Assembly (NCBI GenBank): GCA_046050405.1
Contig: JBJOPY010000177.1
Span: forward strand, 1 to 17,250
Origin: JADKCL01 sp046050405
Lineage (GTDB): Bacteria > Bacteroidota > Bacteroidia > J057 > JADKCL01
Length of the DNA: 17,250 nucleotides
Reading direction: 5' to 3'
Shown: positions 1 to 7,236 of the stretch, in pieces
How positions within the stretch are numbered: position 1 is the first letter of the stretch
How the letters are laid out: the number at the start of each line of letters is the position of its first letter
The notes under the pieces: generated by a model
What the model was told of the DNA's origin: nothing
The model's input: only the letters and a program-made list of their open reading frames with translations
The model's database searches: none
Translations under genes and position numbers: made by a program

Positions 1-265
1 ATGGGGGGTGCGCCCCGAGAACCTCGAACGGATGCTGCCCTATCTCACGGTAGGGGATGGATTCATGGCATTCCCGCATTTGAAAATCAACGAGATGGAC
101 GCGGGGCAGCTCGGAAGGCACTGGTACCTTGGCTACAAGGATGCGAGGATGCTGGTCGCCTACCGCGAAGTGCACGGCCCGTTTGCCGACATGGATGCGC
201 TGCGGAAGGTTCCGGCGATCGACTCCAGCAAATGGACGAAACTTGAACCTTACATCCTTTTCTAG
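1..265 (+). CDS. Helix-hairpin-helix (ComEA-like) protein, 3' end only
   Basis: This is the C-terminal 87 residues of a gene whose start lies left of the window; the frame is open to the first base, so the GTG at position 8 need not be a start. The visible protein contains a helix-hairpin-helix motif: IN(E)MDA, then a GYKDARMLVAYREVHGPF core and a DALRKVPAID second helix. This matches the 'INTA..L...PGIG...A..I..YR..HGPF.....L..V' pattern of ComEA-type DNA-binding repeats. Part of a preceding repeat (ENLERMLPYLTV) is also visible. In Bacteroidota such proteins usually have an N-terminal membrane segment followed by several HhH repeats, and a role in DNA uptake or DNA binding is assumed from the fold. 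The canonical PGIG turn is degenerate here (WYLGYKD), as is common in the later repeats. The family call is fairly sure; the exact role is not. Confidence 0.75.
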   Translation, partial: WGVRPENLERMLPYLTVGDGFMAFPHLKINEMDAGQLGRHWYLGYKDARMLVAYREVHGPFADMDALRKVPAIDSSKWTKLEPYILF

Positions 266-270
266 CAGCA

Positions 271-314
271 TCGGGGATCCGGTGGCATGGGCGGGGAAGG
301 GCTGGATCCCCCGA
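271..314 (+). terminator. Inverted repeat after the HhH gene, possible terminator
   Basis: TCGGGGATCC (271-280) pairs with GGATCCCCCGA (304-314), with one extra C in the right arm and a 23-nt loop. It starts 6 nt after the HhH stop codon and lies before apt. There is no U-tract, so transcription termination is only a guess from position. The rest of the 129-nt gap to apt shows no clear TAnnTTTG promoter. Confidence 0.3.
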
Positions 315-394
315 CTTCGGAAAATGGGCATGCGTCCATTGCTTTTCACCGGACTTTTCTTCAAATTGGGCTGCCCATCAAAACGGCGAGAAGG

Positions 395-925
395 ATGAAT
401 CTAGAGACAATGCTGAGACAGCGTATCCAGGAAGTACCTGATTTCCCCATTCCAGGGGTGAATTTCAAGGATATCACTCCCATTTTTCTGGATCCCGAAC
501 TGATGCGGCAGACAGCGGAGGCGCTTGCGGCTCCCTGGATGAAGAAAGGAATCACCCGCGTGGTGGGCATCGAGAGCCGAGGGTTTCTCTTCGGGCCTCA
601 GGTCGCACAGCTCTTGAATGCAGGATTCGTCATTGTCCGTAAAGTGGGCAAGCTCCCGCCGGAGACCTCGTCCATCACCTATTCCCTGGAATACGGGAAC
701 GCCACGATCGAGATGGCCAAGGGATCGGTGGGCAAGGGCGATGCCGTGCTCATTCATGACGATCTCCTGGCAACGGGGGGCACGGCATCCGCCTCCGCCA
801 CCCTGGCCGGGCAACTGGGAGCCACAGTCTGCGGTTACAGCTTCATGATCGAGCTGGGATTCCTGGGTGGACGAAAACTGCTCTCCCGCCAGGGATTGCC
901 CGTGGAGGCGATCATTCAGTATTGA
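395..925 (+). CDS. apt: Adenine phosphoribosyltransferase
   Basis: Converts adenine plus PRPP to AMP and pyrophosphate in the cytoplasm (purine salvage). The 176-residue product has the usual APRT length. It shows the N-terminal signature DFPIPGVNFKDITP (residues 16-29), the VVGIESRGFLFG segment (56-67), RKVGKLP (82-88) and the PRPP-binding loop VLIHDDLLATGGTA (118-131), whose acidic pair is Asp122-Asp123. His121 replaces the more widespread Val, a variant I associate with Bacteroidota enzymes. The frame is open upstream to 287, but the added residues do not resemble APRT. ATG 395, preceded by GAGAAGG, gives the family-typical start; ATG 410 is a second possibility. The gene lies alone between an HhH protein and an acyl-CoA dehydrogenase, with 129-nt and 111-nt gaps, so it is probably transcribed on its own. 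Confidence 0.96.
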   Translation: MNLETMLRQRIQEVPDFPIPGVNFKDITPIFLDPELMRQTAEALAAPWMKKGITRVVGIESRGFLFGPQVAQLLNAGFVIVRKVGKLPPETSSITYSLEYGNATIEMAKGSVGKGDAVLIHDDLLATGGTASASATLAGQLGATVCGYSFMIELGFLGGRKLLSRQGLPVEAIIQY

Positions 926-927
926 TT

Positions 928-943
928 TCCATCCTGGGATGGA
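928..943 (+). terminator. Short hairpin after apt
   Basis: TCCATCC (928-934) and GGATGGA (937-943) form a near-perfect short inverted repeat starting 2 nt after the apt stop codon, followed by TTCT. The position suits a terminator, but the stem is short and the T-run weak. Confidence 0.35.
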
Positions 944-954
944 TTCTACATCGG

Positions 955-985
955 TTTGTAGCCCTGCAAGGACATGATAACTTCG
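955..985 (+). promoter_or_regulatory. Bacteroidota-type promoter for the acyl-CoA dehydrogenase
   Basis: TTTG (955-958) is followed after 19 bp by TAACTTCG (978-985), one mismatch from the Bacteroidota -7 consensus TAnnTTTG, at close to ideal spacing. A transcript would begin near 992 and have a leader of about 45 nt. A second -7-like string, TAACTTTA at 1004-1011, has no properly spaced -33 element. Confidence 0.5.
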
Positions 986-1036
986 CTTGTCAAGTTTCAG
1001 CGGTAACTTTACGCAGCTATTGTAAATCAGGGATCA

Positions 1037-2212
1037 ATGAATCTTCACACGCCTTCGGGCACAGCCAAAATGGATCTTGGGCTTTCTGAAAACCAGCGCA
1101 TGGTTGCTGACATGATTCGCAGATTCGGGGAGGAGCATATAAAGCCATATACAAGGGAATGGGACGAAACCCAGCACTTTCCGGTCGATTGCATGAAAAA
1201 GCTGGGAGAACTGGGGCTATTGGGGATATTCATTCCGGAGGAGTACGGCGGATCCGGCTTCGGCTATGCGGAATATGTGACTGCGGTCTGCGAACTCGCC
1301 AAGATCGATCCCTCGATCGGACTCTCCGTGGCTGCCCACAACTCGCTTTGCACGGGGCATATTTATTACCACGGCAGCGAGGAGCAGCAGCGGAAATACC
1401 TGCCGAAGCTCGCGACCGGTGAGTGGATCGGCGCATGGGGGCTCACGGAGCCGAACACGGGTTCCGATGCCGGCAACATGCGCACGACAGCCATCCGCGA
1501 AGGCAATGAATGGATCATGAACGGATCCAAAAACTTCATCACGCATGGGATCTCGGGGGATGTCGCCGTGGTCATGGCACGCACCGGCGAACCGAATGCG
1601 AGGAACAACAGCACGGCTTTCATCCTGGAGAAGGGAATGAAGGGTTTCCGCGGCGGCCGCAAGGAGGACAAGCTCGGCATGCGTGCCTCCGAAACCACGG
1701 AATTGCTGATGGACGATGTCCGAATCCCGGATGGCCAGCGCATCGGGGAAGTGGGTCATGGGTTCAAGCAGGCGATGCAGGTGCTGGACGGTGGCCGGAT
1801 CTCCATCGCAGCCTTGTCCCTGGGCGTCGCCAAGGGCGCATTCGAGGCCGCCGTGCAGTACAGCAAGGAGCGCACGCAGTTTGGCAAGACCATCTCCAGT
1901 TTTCAGGCCATCGCCTTCAAGCTGGCAAACATGGCGACGGAGATCGAGGCGTCGGAATTGCTGTGCATGCGTGCCGCCGACCTGAAGGATCGCGGCCAGA
2001 AGGTCACCACGGAAGGAGCCATGGCCAAGCTGTTTGCCTCCGAGGCCTGTGTGAGAATCGCCAATGAGGCTGTGCAAATCTTCGGAGGCTATGGCTTTGT
2101 CAAGGATTACCCGGTCGAGAAGTTCTACCGCGATTGCAAGCTTTGCACGATCGGCGAGGGCACCAGCGAGATACAGCTGCATGTGATCTCAAGGAATCTG
2201 CTGGATGCCTGA
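1037..2212 (+). CDS. Acyl-CoA dehydrogenase family protein
   Basis: An FAD-dependent dehydrogenase forming trans-2-enoyl-CoA from an acyl-CoA and passing electrons to ETF, in beta-oxidation or branched-chain amino acid breakdown. The 391-residue protein covers the full fold: N-terminal helical domain, a central beta domain with WGLTEPNTGSDAGN (residues 134-147, first family signature), and a C-terminal helical domain with RTQFGK (279-284) and QIFGGYGFVKDYPVEKFYRD (347-366, second signature). The catalytic base is Glu374 in IGEGTSEIQ, the position used by short- and medium-chain enzymes; Gly373 replaces the usual Tyr or Phe. ATG 1037 has AGGG a few bases upstream; ATG 1070 (Met12) would remove an 11-residue tail outside the conserved region and is a reasonable alternative. 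Chain-length specificity cannot be read from sequence; a short-chain (butyryl-CoA-like) enzyme is my best guess. Confidence 0.93.
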   Translation: MNLHTPSGTAKMDLGLSENQRMVADMIRRFGEEHIKPYTREWDETQHFPVDCMKKLGELGLLGIFIPEEYGGSGFGYAEYVTAVCELAKIDPSIGLSVAAHNSLCTGHIYYHGSEEQQRKYLPKLATGEWIGAWGLTEPNTGSDAGNMRTTAIREGNEWIMNGSKNFITHGISGDVAVVMARTGEPNARNNSTAFILEKGMKGFRGGRKEDKLGMRASETTELLMDDVRIPDGQRIGEVGHGFKQAMQVLDGGRISIAALSLGVAKGAFEAAVQYSKERTQFGKTISSFQAIAFKLANMATEIEASELLCMRAADLKDRGQKVTTEGAMAKLFASEACVRIANEAVQIFGGYGFVKDYPVEKFYRDCKLCTIGEGTSEIQLHVISRNLLDA

Positions 2213-2318
2213 CTGCGTCTCCGGCAGGCTGTCCTGGGAGCCCCCGGGAACCTTCCCCCCAGCTTTTCACCCACCAATCCCCCTCCTTGGAATCCTCAGT
2301 AGGCAGCAATGCCAGTGG

Positions 2319-2355
2319 ATTCCATGACCGCTTCGGGTTCCAAATTCCATGACCG
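2319..2355 (+). repeat. 12-bp direct repeat
   Basis: ATTCCATGACCG occurs at 2319-2330 and again at 2344-2355, 25 bp apart, in the gap between the acyl-CoA dehydrogenase and the next gene. The two copies lie about 60-90 bp upstream of the next -7 element. This could be a two-site regulatory element or chance; there is no other evidence. The rest of 2213-2423 is C-rich and holds no gene I can support. Confidence 0.4.
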
Positions 2356-2385
2356 TTGACATCCCGCCATGAAATCCCGAGTTTC

Positions 2386-2419
2386 TTGCCTGCATTTTCC
2401 CCCCGATTGCCTAAATTTG
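2386..2419 (+). promoter_or_regulatory. Perfect TAnnTTTG -7 element at the start of the 745-residue protein gene
   Basis: TAAATTTG (2412-2419) matches the Bacteroidota -7 consensus exactly. The nearest TTG (2386-2388) is 23 bp upstream, slightly far. Transcription would begin at about 2425-2427, practically on the first ATG (2424), so the mRNA would be leaderless or start translation at a later Met (2427 or 2439). Confidence 0.45.
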
Positions 2420-2423
2420 ACTG

Positions 2424-4661
2424 ATGATGAGTCTCAAGATGAATCTGGTCACCCTCCTGTCTGGTTGCCTGATTGTCGCTTGGCCGTGGTCAGCCCAGGC
2501 ATGCGCCTGGTCTGAGGAATGGGATAGCGACTTCTATCGGTTTTATACACCGGAATTCAGCGATCTGAACGAATTCAAGCCCTTCAACTTCACCTTTGAC
2601 CGCCTGTATGATTATGACTTGATGAGCGACAGCACCAGCGAGGCTGCCAATCTCGAGGAATGGCAGCGCTACCTCGGGCCCGGGATCAAGGTAGCAGACA
2701 TCCGTTCAGCAGTCTATGCCATGACAGTGGAAGAATTGCAGGCCATCCGAAACGGCGCTGCGAAGACCTCCGCCTCGAACACCCTCGTGGCGGAATGGAA
2801 GGCCGGCAGGCGACTGGAGGTCCTGGATTACCTCATCCTCGCCCACAGGGCTGAGCCATTTTGCCTGTACGACGACCCTTGGGGGGAGGAGGAGCGCAAT
2901 ATGGAGGGAGTGGATCAGGTCATCCGATCCGCCGTTTCAGCTGCAAAATCTGGCAGCGATCCCTACCTGAGATTGCGTTATGCCTATCAAGCCGTCCGCC
3001 TCCAGCAATACAACGGCGACTATGAACCCGCCATTGAAACCTATCGCCGATTGGTCCTCCCGAACAGTGCTGCATCTCCACTGATCGCACAGTGGGCCAT
3101 GTGCCATTACGCGGGCTGCCTTCGCAATGTAGAAGCCGAGGCAGAGGCTGCCTATGTTTTCAGCCGCGTTTTTGACCTCTGCCCTTCCCGTCGCATCCAG
3201 TCCTGGTACGGATGGCGGATCCTCAGCGACGACATCTGGGAGGCGGTCCAGTCAAAATGCAAGAACAACCATGAGATGGCGGCTGCCTTTTTCCTTCGCG
3301 GATATGCCTCCGACGCAGATCCCCTGGATGACATGCGCCAGATGCAAGAGCTGGATCCGGGGAGCAAGATGATCGAGGTCCTGATGCTCCGCGAGGTCAA
3401 CAAAATCGAGCGGGATCTCCTGGGATACCCGTTTTCCGCTGAAAAACCATTGAACCAGCGCTTTTCAGAGAAGGACGCCCTCGACCTCCATGCCTTTGTG
3501 AACCAAGTCATGGCAAGCGGAAAGATGCACGACCCGAGCGCCTGGCAACTGGCATCCATCTACCTCCGATTCCTGAAAGGCGATATCGCAGGGGCCGGCA
3601 CGGAACTCGCTGCCAAGCAAGGCGGGCTCAGCCCCGAGGGTCAGCTCAAAGCCAAGCTCATGGCGCTCGTCTTCCGCATCGCGGCCCTGAAATCCGTGGA
3701 TCGTTCAGTGGAAATCACCATCTTGGAGGATTATACCAGCCTCAGCGCAGAACTTCCTTCCGAAAAAGCAGACCAGCTCAAGCGGTTCAGGGACGAGGCT
3801 CTCGGATGGCTCTACGAGGCCCAAGGCGAGAAAGCCAAGGCCCTGCTCGCCCGCGGACGCTGCTATGAGATCTACGATACGCCGATCGACCTTGAATTGG
3901 TCGACGACATGATCGCCCTGGATGTGAAGGAGGACAAGACATTGTATGAAACGGAACTGTTGGATGGATGGAGCGGAGCTCAATCACGGAAGGATTTGCT
4001 CTTGGAGATCAAAGGCACGGGATTGCTGGCGCGCAACCTCCTGCCTGAGGCCGTCCATGTGTTCCGCCAAATCTCCAAAACCTACCGCAAAACCTCGGAG
4101 AGCTTCTCCCTGAATGCCGACCCCTTCCGCATGGTGATCACAGACATCGTCAACTGTGAAGACTGTGGCAGCGGGAAATACACCAAGCTGAGCTTTGCGG
4201 AAAAAGTCCTCGAACTCCAATCGAAGGCAGTTTCAGACCCTTCCAAGGCGGCCGAGTACAACCTGCTTCTGGGAAATGCCCATTACAATACCACCTACTT
4301 CGGTGCGGCATGGAACGCCAAGGACTTCTACCGCAGTGGTGGAAGCTGGGGCTATCTGGGCGAGAAAACCGATTGGTTCCAATTCGATGCGGACACCTTC
4401 GAGGAGAATGTGGACATGAGGCTGGCCAGGGATTATTTCGATAAGGCACTAGGCGCAAGCAAAAAAAGGGAGATGGCGGCACTCGCGAGCTTCATGATCG
4501 CCAAGTGCGAACTGAAGCAATCCTACATCGATGGTGCTGAATCCCTCGAACGATACCATTCTGGATTCAAGCGGCTGCATAGCGACTACAGCAAGACCCG
4601 GGCTTACCAGGATCTGATCAAGGAGTGCGGATACCTTTCCGCATACGCAAAGGCGCACTGA
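2424..4661 (+). CDS. Large exported helical-repeat protein of unknown function
   Basis: 745 residues. The N-terminus is a signal peptide (Lys5, hydrophobic stretch 7-20, likely cut after AQA at 25-27, leaving an N-terminal Cys). LSGC at 12-15 resembles a lipobox but is too early in the hydrophobic core. The mature part is rich in aromatic and acidic residues early on (EEWDSDFYRFYTPEF), then almost entirely alpha-helical with loose TPR-like repeats, for example 180-215 (YLRLRYAYQAVRLQQYNGDYEPAI), 525-550 and 605-700. The C-terminal third has a CEDC pair (578-581) and GNAHYNTTYFGAAW...DFYRSGGSWGY (617-644), a combination I recognise only from uncharacterised large Bacteroidota proteins. No catalytic motif is visible. 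It is probably a periplasmic or surface scaffold that binds partner proteins; this is inference from the fold. A glycosyltransferase gene follows 6 nt after its stop. The start could be 2424, 2427 or 2439. Confidence 0.85.
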   Translation: MMSLKMNLVTLLSGCLIVAWPWSAQACAWSEEWDSDFYRFYTPEFSDLNEFKPFNFTFDRLYDYDLMSDSTSEAANLEEWQRYLGPGIKVADIRSAVYAMTVEELQAIRNGAAKTSASNTLVAEWKAGRRLEVLDYLILAHRAEPFCLYDDPWGEEERNMEGVDQVIRSAVSAAKSGSDPYLRLRYAYQAVRLQQYNGDYEPAIETYRRLVLPNSAASPLIAQWAMCHYAGCLRNVEAEAEAAYVFSRVFDLCPSRRIQSWYGWRILSDDIWEAVQSKCKNNHEMAAAFFLRGYASDADPLDDMRQMQELDPGSKMIEVLMLREVNKIERDLLGYPFSAEKPLNQRFSEKDALDLHAFVNQVMASGKMHDPSAWQLASIYLRFLKGDIAGAGTELAAKQGGLSPEGQLKAKLMALVFRIAALKSVDRSVEITILEDYTSLSAELPSEKADQLKRFRDEALGWLYEAQGEKAKALLARGRCYEIYDTPIDLELVDDMIALDVKEDKTLYETELLDGWSGAQSRKDLLLEIKGTGLLARNLLPEAVHVFRQISKTYRKTSESFSLNADPFRMVITDIVNCEDCGSGKYTKLSFAEKVLELQSKAVSDPSKAAEYNLLLGNAHYNTTYFGAAWNAKDFYRSGGSWGYLGEKTDWFQFDADTFEENVDMRLARDYFDKALGASKKREMAALASFMIAKCELKQSYIDGAESLERYHSGFKRLHSDYSKTRAYQDLIKECGYLSAYAKAH

Positions 4662-4667
4662 TGGGAG

Positions 4668-5816
4668 ATGCGGATCGTCGGGACGAACCATGGCGGGTAT
4701 GCAAATGAGCGAAACATCTCGAGACTGCCGTTCGGGCGCCATCGTGTGGTGCGCTGCAACAATCTCCACCGGCTGACCAATTACATCCATTTCAAGCTTC
4801 GGGATCGGATCCATCCCATGTGGGGACACCTGCATTGGGACGGTGGGATCGCCAATTATGATCTCCTGCACCTCTTCAATGGCATCAGCCTTGGCAGGAA
4901 ACCCTGGCTGAGCACCTTCGAGACCTACCTGCCCCGCTGGGCGGTATACGGCGAAGGCCGTGTGGAATGGGGGTTGTCAAAATTGGCAGGGAAGAGCTGC
5001 AAGCGGCTGATCGCCTTGTCCGAATGCGCCAAGGAAATACAGCGGCAGTATTTGCACGAACATCCGCAATACTTGGAGGACATCATGTCAAAGGTGAGTG
5101 TCCTCCACCCTTCCCAGGCACCGCTGCTGAGTCGAGAGGAGGTCATCTCGAAGTCCAATGCCCGCTCCCAGCGGCAGGGAGTTCAAATGGTGTTTGTGGG
5201 GGCATATTTCTTTCTAAAAGGGGGACTGGAAACCCTGCGCGCCACCGAAGTCCTTCTCCGGAAGGGGCATCCTCTCCACCTGCACATCGTTTCAACCATG
5301 CTTTATGGTGACCATGCCAGCAAAACCACCAAGGCAGACCTACAGGAAGCCCTGAAAATCATTGCACGCCACCCGAAGTTCATCCACCATCATGATAGTC
5401 TCCGGAATGCTGCCGTGCTGGATCTCTTCAGATCCGCAGATATCGGCCTGCTACCGACCTGGGCCGATACCTATGGCTATTCGGCCTTGGAGGCCATGGC
5501 TGCGGGTTGCCCGGTCATCAGCACTGACATCCGGGCATTGCCCGAGTTCAACGACGGCACGACAGGATGGCCGATCCAGATGCCCAAGGACGACTGGGGC
5601 TATGCCCGGATCGTCACCGGTGAGCAAAGGAGGGCATTTTCCATTCAGCTTCAGGAAAGCCTGATATCAATCTTTGAGCAGATTCTGGCAAATCCGCAGG
5701 AGATCCACGAGAAGGCCTTGTCAGCCTACGACCGTATCGTCGGACGGCATTCCCCTGAGAAGGCTGCAGCAGTGCTGGAGAATTGGTACGATGAAGCGAT
5801 GGATCCGGGGAGATGA
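4668..5816 (+). CDS. Glycosyltransferase, GT-B fold, group 4-like
   Basis: Cytoplasmic sugar transferase of 382 residues; donor and acceptor are unknown. The N-terminal half (1-150) is divergent, with GHLHWDGGIANYDLLHLF (53-70), an early acceptor-side Rossmann domain. The C-terminal donor domain holds VFVGAYFFLKGGLETLRA (175-192) and the family hallmark TWADTYGYSALEAMAAGCPVI (264-284). In the EX7E element the first acidic residue is Asp267 rather than Glu, paired with Glu275. ALPEF (290-294) is the usual loop after it. ATG 4668 follows the previous stop (4659-4661) by 6 nt, directly behind GGGAG, which suggests translational coupling to the exported protein upstream. No signal peptide or membrane span is seen. 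An alternative role in lipid, capsule or protein glycan synthesis cannot be chosen from sequence. Confidence 0.88.
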   Translation: MRIVGTNHGGYANERNISRLPFGRHRVVRCNNLHRLTNYIHFKLRDRIHPMWGHLHWDGGIANYDLLHLFNGISLGRKPWLSTFETYLPRWAVYGEGRVEWGLSKLAGKSCKRLIALSECAKEIQRQYLHEHPQYLEDIMSKVSVLHPSQAPLLSREEVISKSNARSQRQGVQMVFVGAYFFLKGGLETLRATEVLLRKGHPLHLHIVSTMLYGDHASKTTKADLQEALKIIARHPKFIHHHDSLRNAAVLDLFRSADIGLLPTWADTYGYSALEAMAAGCPVISTDIRALPEFNDGTTGWPIQMPKDDWGYARIVTGEQRRAFSIQLQESLISIFEQILANPQEIHEKALSAYDRIVGRHSPEKAAAVLENWYDEAMDPGR

Positions 5817-6034
5817 CGGATGCCCCTTCAGCGAGGTTCCAATCCCTGCACGACACGCCTAGTCGGGGCTTTTGCACCACTTCCGCCCCGAAATCCTCAA
5901 TTTTCCGGATCTTCCCTGGCGTTGGGCATGCGGGTTGGGATTCCCCGTGAAGCATCCCTTGCCCTTCCATTGGCCGGCTCTGAGCACCCTACCGGATGTT
6001 GGGGATAATCTGTGCCGGATGCGTTATGAAAGCC
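5817..6034. other. Non-coding gap between convergent genes
   Basis: About 300 nt lie between the convergent glycosyltransferase and the Gly/His-rich protein gene. The only structures seen are CGAC/GTCG (5851-5854 and 5862-5865) leading into GGGCTTTT, a weak plus-strand terminator candidate, a CGGGGC/GCCCCG repeat (5864-5869 and 5885-5890), and the strong hairpin at 6035-6065 listed separately. I looked for a tRNA because GGTTCCAATCCC resembles a T-arm, but no cloverleaf can be built. Confidence 0.5.
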
Positions 6035-6065
6035 AAAGGCGGCATACGATTCGTACGCCGCCTTT
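6035..6065. terminator. Bidirectional hairpin terminator between convergent genes
   Basis: AAAGGCGGC (6035-6043) pairs perfectly with GCCGCCTTT (6057-6065). Inside, TACG/CGTA adds four more pairs after a single mismatch. The A-tract on one side and T-tract on the other would serve both the plus-strand glycosyltransferase and the minus-strand secreted protein gene, which converge here. The T-runs are short (three bases). Confidence 0.75.
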
Positions 6066-6125
6066 AGATCAGGACTTCTATTCAGCAAGGCCATTCACAG
6101 GTGCGGCTGAACCATGTTCCCTTGC

Positions 6126-6878
6126 TTATTTGGTGAGGGCGGGCAGAGCTGCCTTTGCCGATTCGACAGTGGCCTTGCCCTGCTTGATTTGCGCATCGAG
6201 CAGCTTCACTTTGGCCTCTGTCTGGCGAATGAGTTCTTCCTTCTGCGCAATGACGGCCATGTCAGCCTTCTTGTCAGCCTTCATGGTCTCCAGGGCGGCC
6301 TTGGCGGCGGCGATTTTGTCATTTGCCGCCTTGACATGCTGCTCCTCGTCGGAAAGTGTCGTCTCAGCAGCGGCTGTCACTTCCTTGTGCTTGGCACGGG
6401 CAGCCTCGGCACGGGCTTGGCCAAAGTCATTGTTGGGATTGTCACTTCCCTGTGAACCGTTGTGGCCTCCGCCGTTGCCTTTAGCTTGATCGCTGTTGCC
6501 ATGTCCGCCCTTGTCATGGTTGCTGTTGCCATGCCCGCCTTGCTCCTTTTTTTCTTTGGAGGCACTGCCATCGGCTCCGCTGCCATCGGTGGGCGAGCCC
6601 TTGACAGCTCCCGGTGCAGGGCTTTTGGCATGTGATCCATTGTTTCCCTGGCCATTGTTGCCGCCCTGGCCTTGCGGCTGACCATTCGGCTTGGCTCCGC
6701 TACCATGGTGTTCACTGCCTTCATGGCCGCCACCTTTGTTGTCATCGCCCTTGGCGTGGTCGGGCTTGTGTTCTTCTTTGATGCCCTTCCCGTGCCCTTG
6801 TGCGGAGGCGTTGTTGAGGGCAAATGACATTGCCAGCCCTATCAGGCCAACAAGGAAAAACTTGAGGATTGATTTCAT
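6126..6878 (-). CDS. Secreted Gly/His/Asn-rich protein with C-terminal coiled coil
   Basis: 250 residues. Three regions are clear: a Sec signal peptide (MKSILKFFLVGLIGLAMSFA..., cleavage likely after NASA at residue 26); a low-complexity, hydrophilic stretch (27-150) dominated by Gly, His, Asn, Lys, Asp and Ser; and an Ala/Lys/Glu-rich region (153-245) with heptad character, predicted as one or two long helices forming a coiled coil (KEVTAAAETTLSDEEQHVKAAN...). Two tandem 10-residue units sit at 114-133. There is no lipobox, enzyme motif or sorting domain. The many histidines (GHGK, EHH, GGHG) could bind metal, but this is speculation. The gene starts 13 nt after the stop of a small lipoprotein gene on the same strand, so both are probably one transcript and act in the envelope. 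Function unknown. Confidence 0.85.
   Translation of the reverse strand: MKSILKFFLVGLIGLAMSFALNNASAQGHGKGIKEEHKPDHAKGDDNKGGGHEGSEHHGSGAKPNGQPQGQGGNNGQGNNGSHAKSPAPGAVKGSPTDGSGADGSASKEKKEQGGHGNSNHDKGGHGNSDQAKGNGGGHNGSQGSDNPNNDFGQARAEAARAKHKEVTAAAETTLSDEEQHVKAANDKIAAAKAALETMKADKKADMAVIAQKEELIRQTEAKVKLLDAQIKQGKATVESAKAALPALTK
6480..6539 (-). repeat. Two tandem 30-bp (10-residue) units inside the Gly/His-rich protein
   Basis: The protein reads GGHGNSNHDK followed by GGHGNSDQAK (residues 114-133). At the DNA level GCTGTTGCCATG recurs exactly 30 bp apart on the plus strand (6492-6503 and 6522-6533). The nearby GGGHNGSQGS is a more diverged relative. Low-complexity expansion by slippage is the simplest explanation. 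Confidence 0.75.
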
Positions 6879-6891
6879 CGGATGCTGAGGT

Positions 6892-7089
6892 TTAGAGTTG
6901 ATTGAGAAGTGAATCCAAGGACTGCGAGGTTTTTTTCACCTCTTTGACGGAGGAGTCCACCTTGACGGACTGCGATTCCGTGGTGATTATCTCTTGCTTG
7001 GCCTTTTCCTGCTCTTCGGCAGAAGACCCGCAGCCGGCGAACACCATCGTACCGGTTGCCAGCAACATGAAGAATTGTATTTTTTTCAT
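6892..7089 (-). CDS. Small lipoprotein
   Basis: 65 residues. MKKIQFFMLLATGTMVFAGC is a lipoprotein signal peptide with lipidated Cys20 (VFAGC; Phe at -3 is less usual). The mature part is only about 45 residues, highly charged, with a helical C-terminus (SVKEVKKTSQSLDSLLNQL), compatible with a short membrane-anchored helix or coiled coil. Similar tiny lysine/glutamate-rich lipoproteins are common in Bacteroidota and mostly uncharacterised. It lies 147 nt downstream of aspS with no clear promoter, and 13 nt upstream of the secreted coiled-coil protein. The two may interact through their helices, which is inference from the shared operon and composition. Confidence 0.8.
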   Translation of the reverse strand: MKKIQFFMLLATGTMVFAGCGSSAEEQEKAKQEIITTESQSVKVDSSVKEVKKTSQSLDSLLNQL

Positions 7090-7236
7090 CGTATCAAACA
7101 GTGGTTGTAAAAGGATTGGGCGAAGATAAGGAATTGTACGCGAATGTCGAGCACCCCAGCCAGAAGAGAAATGAGGGGAGAAACCGGTGGGTCTGGTGCG
7201 CGAGGGAGAGCCAAGGGCAGATCGGGCGAGCAGCCT

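Noticed and set aside
1..246. ATG at position 1 as the start of an 81-residue plus-strand protein
   Set aside because: The frame used by the helix-hairpin-helix protein overlaps it in full and shows a recognisable fold; the ATG frame gives Arg/Gly-rich shadow sequence.
1004..1011. TAACTTTA as the -7 element for the acyl-CoA dehydrogenase
   Set aside because: The nearest TTG is only 14 bp upstream. The pair TTTG (955) and TAACTTCG (978) with 19-bp spacing is a better match.
1217..2182. 321-codon open frame antisense to the acyl-CoA dehydrogenase
   Set aside because: The dehydrogenase signatures cover the same bases on the plus strand; the antisense translation has no family features.
2457..2468. 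Lipobox LSGC in the 745-residue protein
   Set aside because: It falls at residues 12-15, too early, with the hydrophobic core continuing after the Cys. Cleavage after AQA at residue 27 fits better, though lipidation is not fully excluded.
5835..5870. Possible tRNA 3' end (GGTTCCAATCCC resembling a T-arm, followed by GGGCTTTT)
   Set aside because: The T-stem does not pair, no acceptor or anticodon stem can be formed upstream, and the upstream bases are the end of a glycosyltransferase gene.
5872..6489. 205-codon plus-strand frame overlapping the Gly/His-rich protein
   Set aside because: It reads through the bidirectional terminator and then through the reverse complement of a low-complexity gene, giving artificial Ala/Ser/Leu-rich sequence. 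The minus-strand product has a proper signal peptide.
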